In this document: positions 63,882-64,000 of the stretch, one piece after another | Layout of the letters: every line of letters starts with the position of its first letter | How positions within the stretch are numbered: the stretch's first letter is position 1 | DNA from: Aeromonas piscicola | Lineage (GTDB): Bacteria > Pseudomonadota > Gammaproteobacteria > Enterobacterales > Aeromonadaceae | Assembly (NCBI RefSeq): GCF_000820005.1 | Contig: NZ_CDBL01000032.1 | Location: 752-64,751 of the forward strand | DNA: 64,000 bases | Direction: 5' to 3' | Translations under genes and position numbers: made by a program | Notes under the pieces: generated by a model | The model's database searches: none | The model's input: only the letters and a program-made list of their open reading frames with translations | Told to the model about the DNA's origin: nothing

Positions 63882-64000
63882 ATGCAGGAATTTCTGGCCA
63901 CTAGCGAACGTCGGGCCGAACTGTACTGGTGGTTTGCCACCCTGTTTAGTGCCGAGCTCAGCGATGAACAGATCGCCGAATACGACAGCTACGATGTGCG
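63882..64000 (+). CDS. torD: TorD-family chaperone, 5' part
   Basis: The first 39 residues are visible and the window ends inside the gene. [40 protein letters not shown] matches the N-terminus of TorD, the cytoplasmic chaperone that matures molybdenum-cofactor TMAO reductase TorA. GGAGG precedes the ATG. Identity rests on a short stretch. Confidence 0.75.
   Translation, partial: MQEFLATSERRAELYWWFATLFSAELSDEQIAEYDSYDV

Overview
The window reads as a chromosomal segment of a GC-rich gammaproteobacterium, most likely Aeromonas. Reasons: the housekeeping genes resemble Enterobacteria/Vibrio versions and keep that gene order (rlmE-ftsH-folP-glmM-tpiA-secG-tRNA-Leu-tRNA-fMet-rimP-nusA-infB-rbfA-truB-rpsO-pnp; xseB-ispA-dxs; nrdR-rib-nusB-thiL-pgpA). 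It also has Vibrio-type PomA/PomB stators, a trypsin-like protease with a GlyGly-CTERM tail and a TorD start. The species assignment is inference from protein resemblance; no search was run.

Layout. 1-4.7 kb: the pyruvate-sensing system BtsS/BtsR followed directly by a CstA/BtsT-family transporter, with three phased LytTR-like boxes in front of the transporter. 4.9-5.7 kb: pepE. 5.7-19.5 kb: a visibly A+T-rich accessory block between pepE and fumC. It holds two small secreted proteins on the + strand and a minus-strand chaperone-usher fimbrial operon of the alternate (alpha, CFA/I-CS1-ECP) type: major pilin, minor pilin, usher, chaperone, tip adhesin and a 707-aa lipoprotein with lectin-like modules. 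Next to it is a BvgAS/EvgAS-like phosphorelay (1178-aa unorthodox kinase plus LuxR-type regulator), which probably controls the fimbriae. No integrase, transposase or tRNA was seen at its edges. 19.6-24.4 kb: fumC, a DUF1090 protein, ychN, a globin-coupled diguanylate cyclase and an MFS transporter.

24.5-41.5 kb: the conserved RNA/translation/cell-envelope block (pnp to rlmE on the minus strand, yhbY, a PilZ-like protein, greA) with two tRNA genes. 41.7-43.3 kb: pomB-pomA, the sodium-driven flagellar stator. 43.6-46.6 kb: xseB-ispA-dxs. 46.7-52.0 kb: a peptide ABC transporter operon headed by a fused two-domain ATPase.

52.5-60.1 kb: the riboflavin/nusB/thiL/pgpA operon, interrupted between ribBA and the lumazine synthase gene by an oppositely oriented trypsin-like protease gene. 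A degraded copy of the nrdR 3' end lies between nrdR and ribD. 60.3-62.5 kb: a NIPSNAP protein, a ParB-like protein and glyA. 62.8-63.7 kb: a possible 74-aa ORF, a small zinc-ribbon membrane protein and a GFA-family protein. The window ends inside torD.

The most distinctive part is the fimbrial block. It combines a two-component phosphorelay, an internal terminator that would favour major-pilin expression, a possible shared regulator motif (TAGGAA half-sites) at both the regulator and pilin promoters, and a lectin-bearing lipoprotein at the operon's end.
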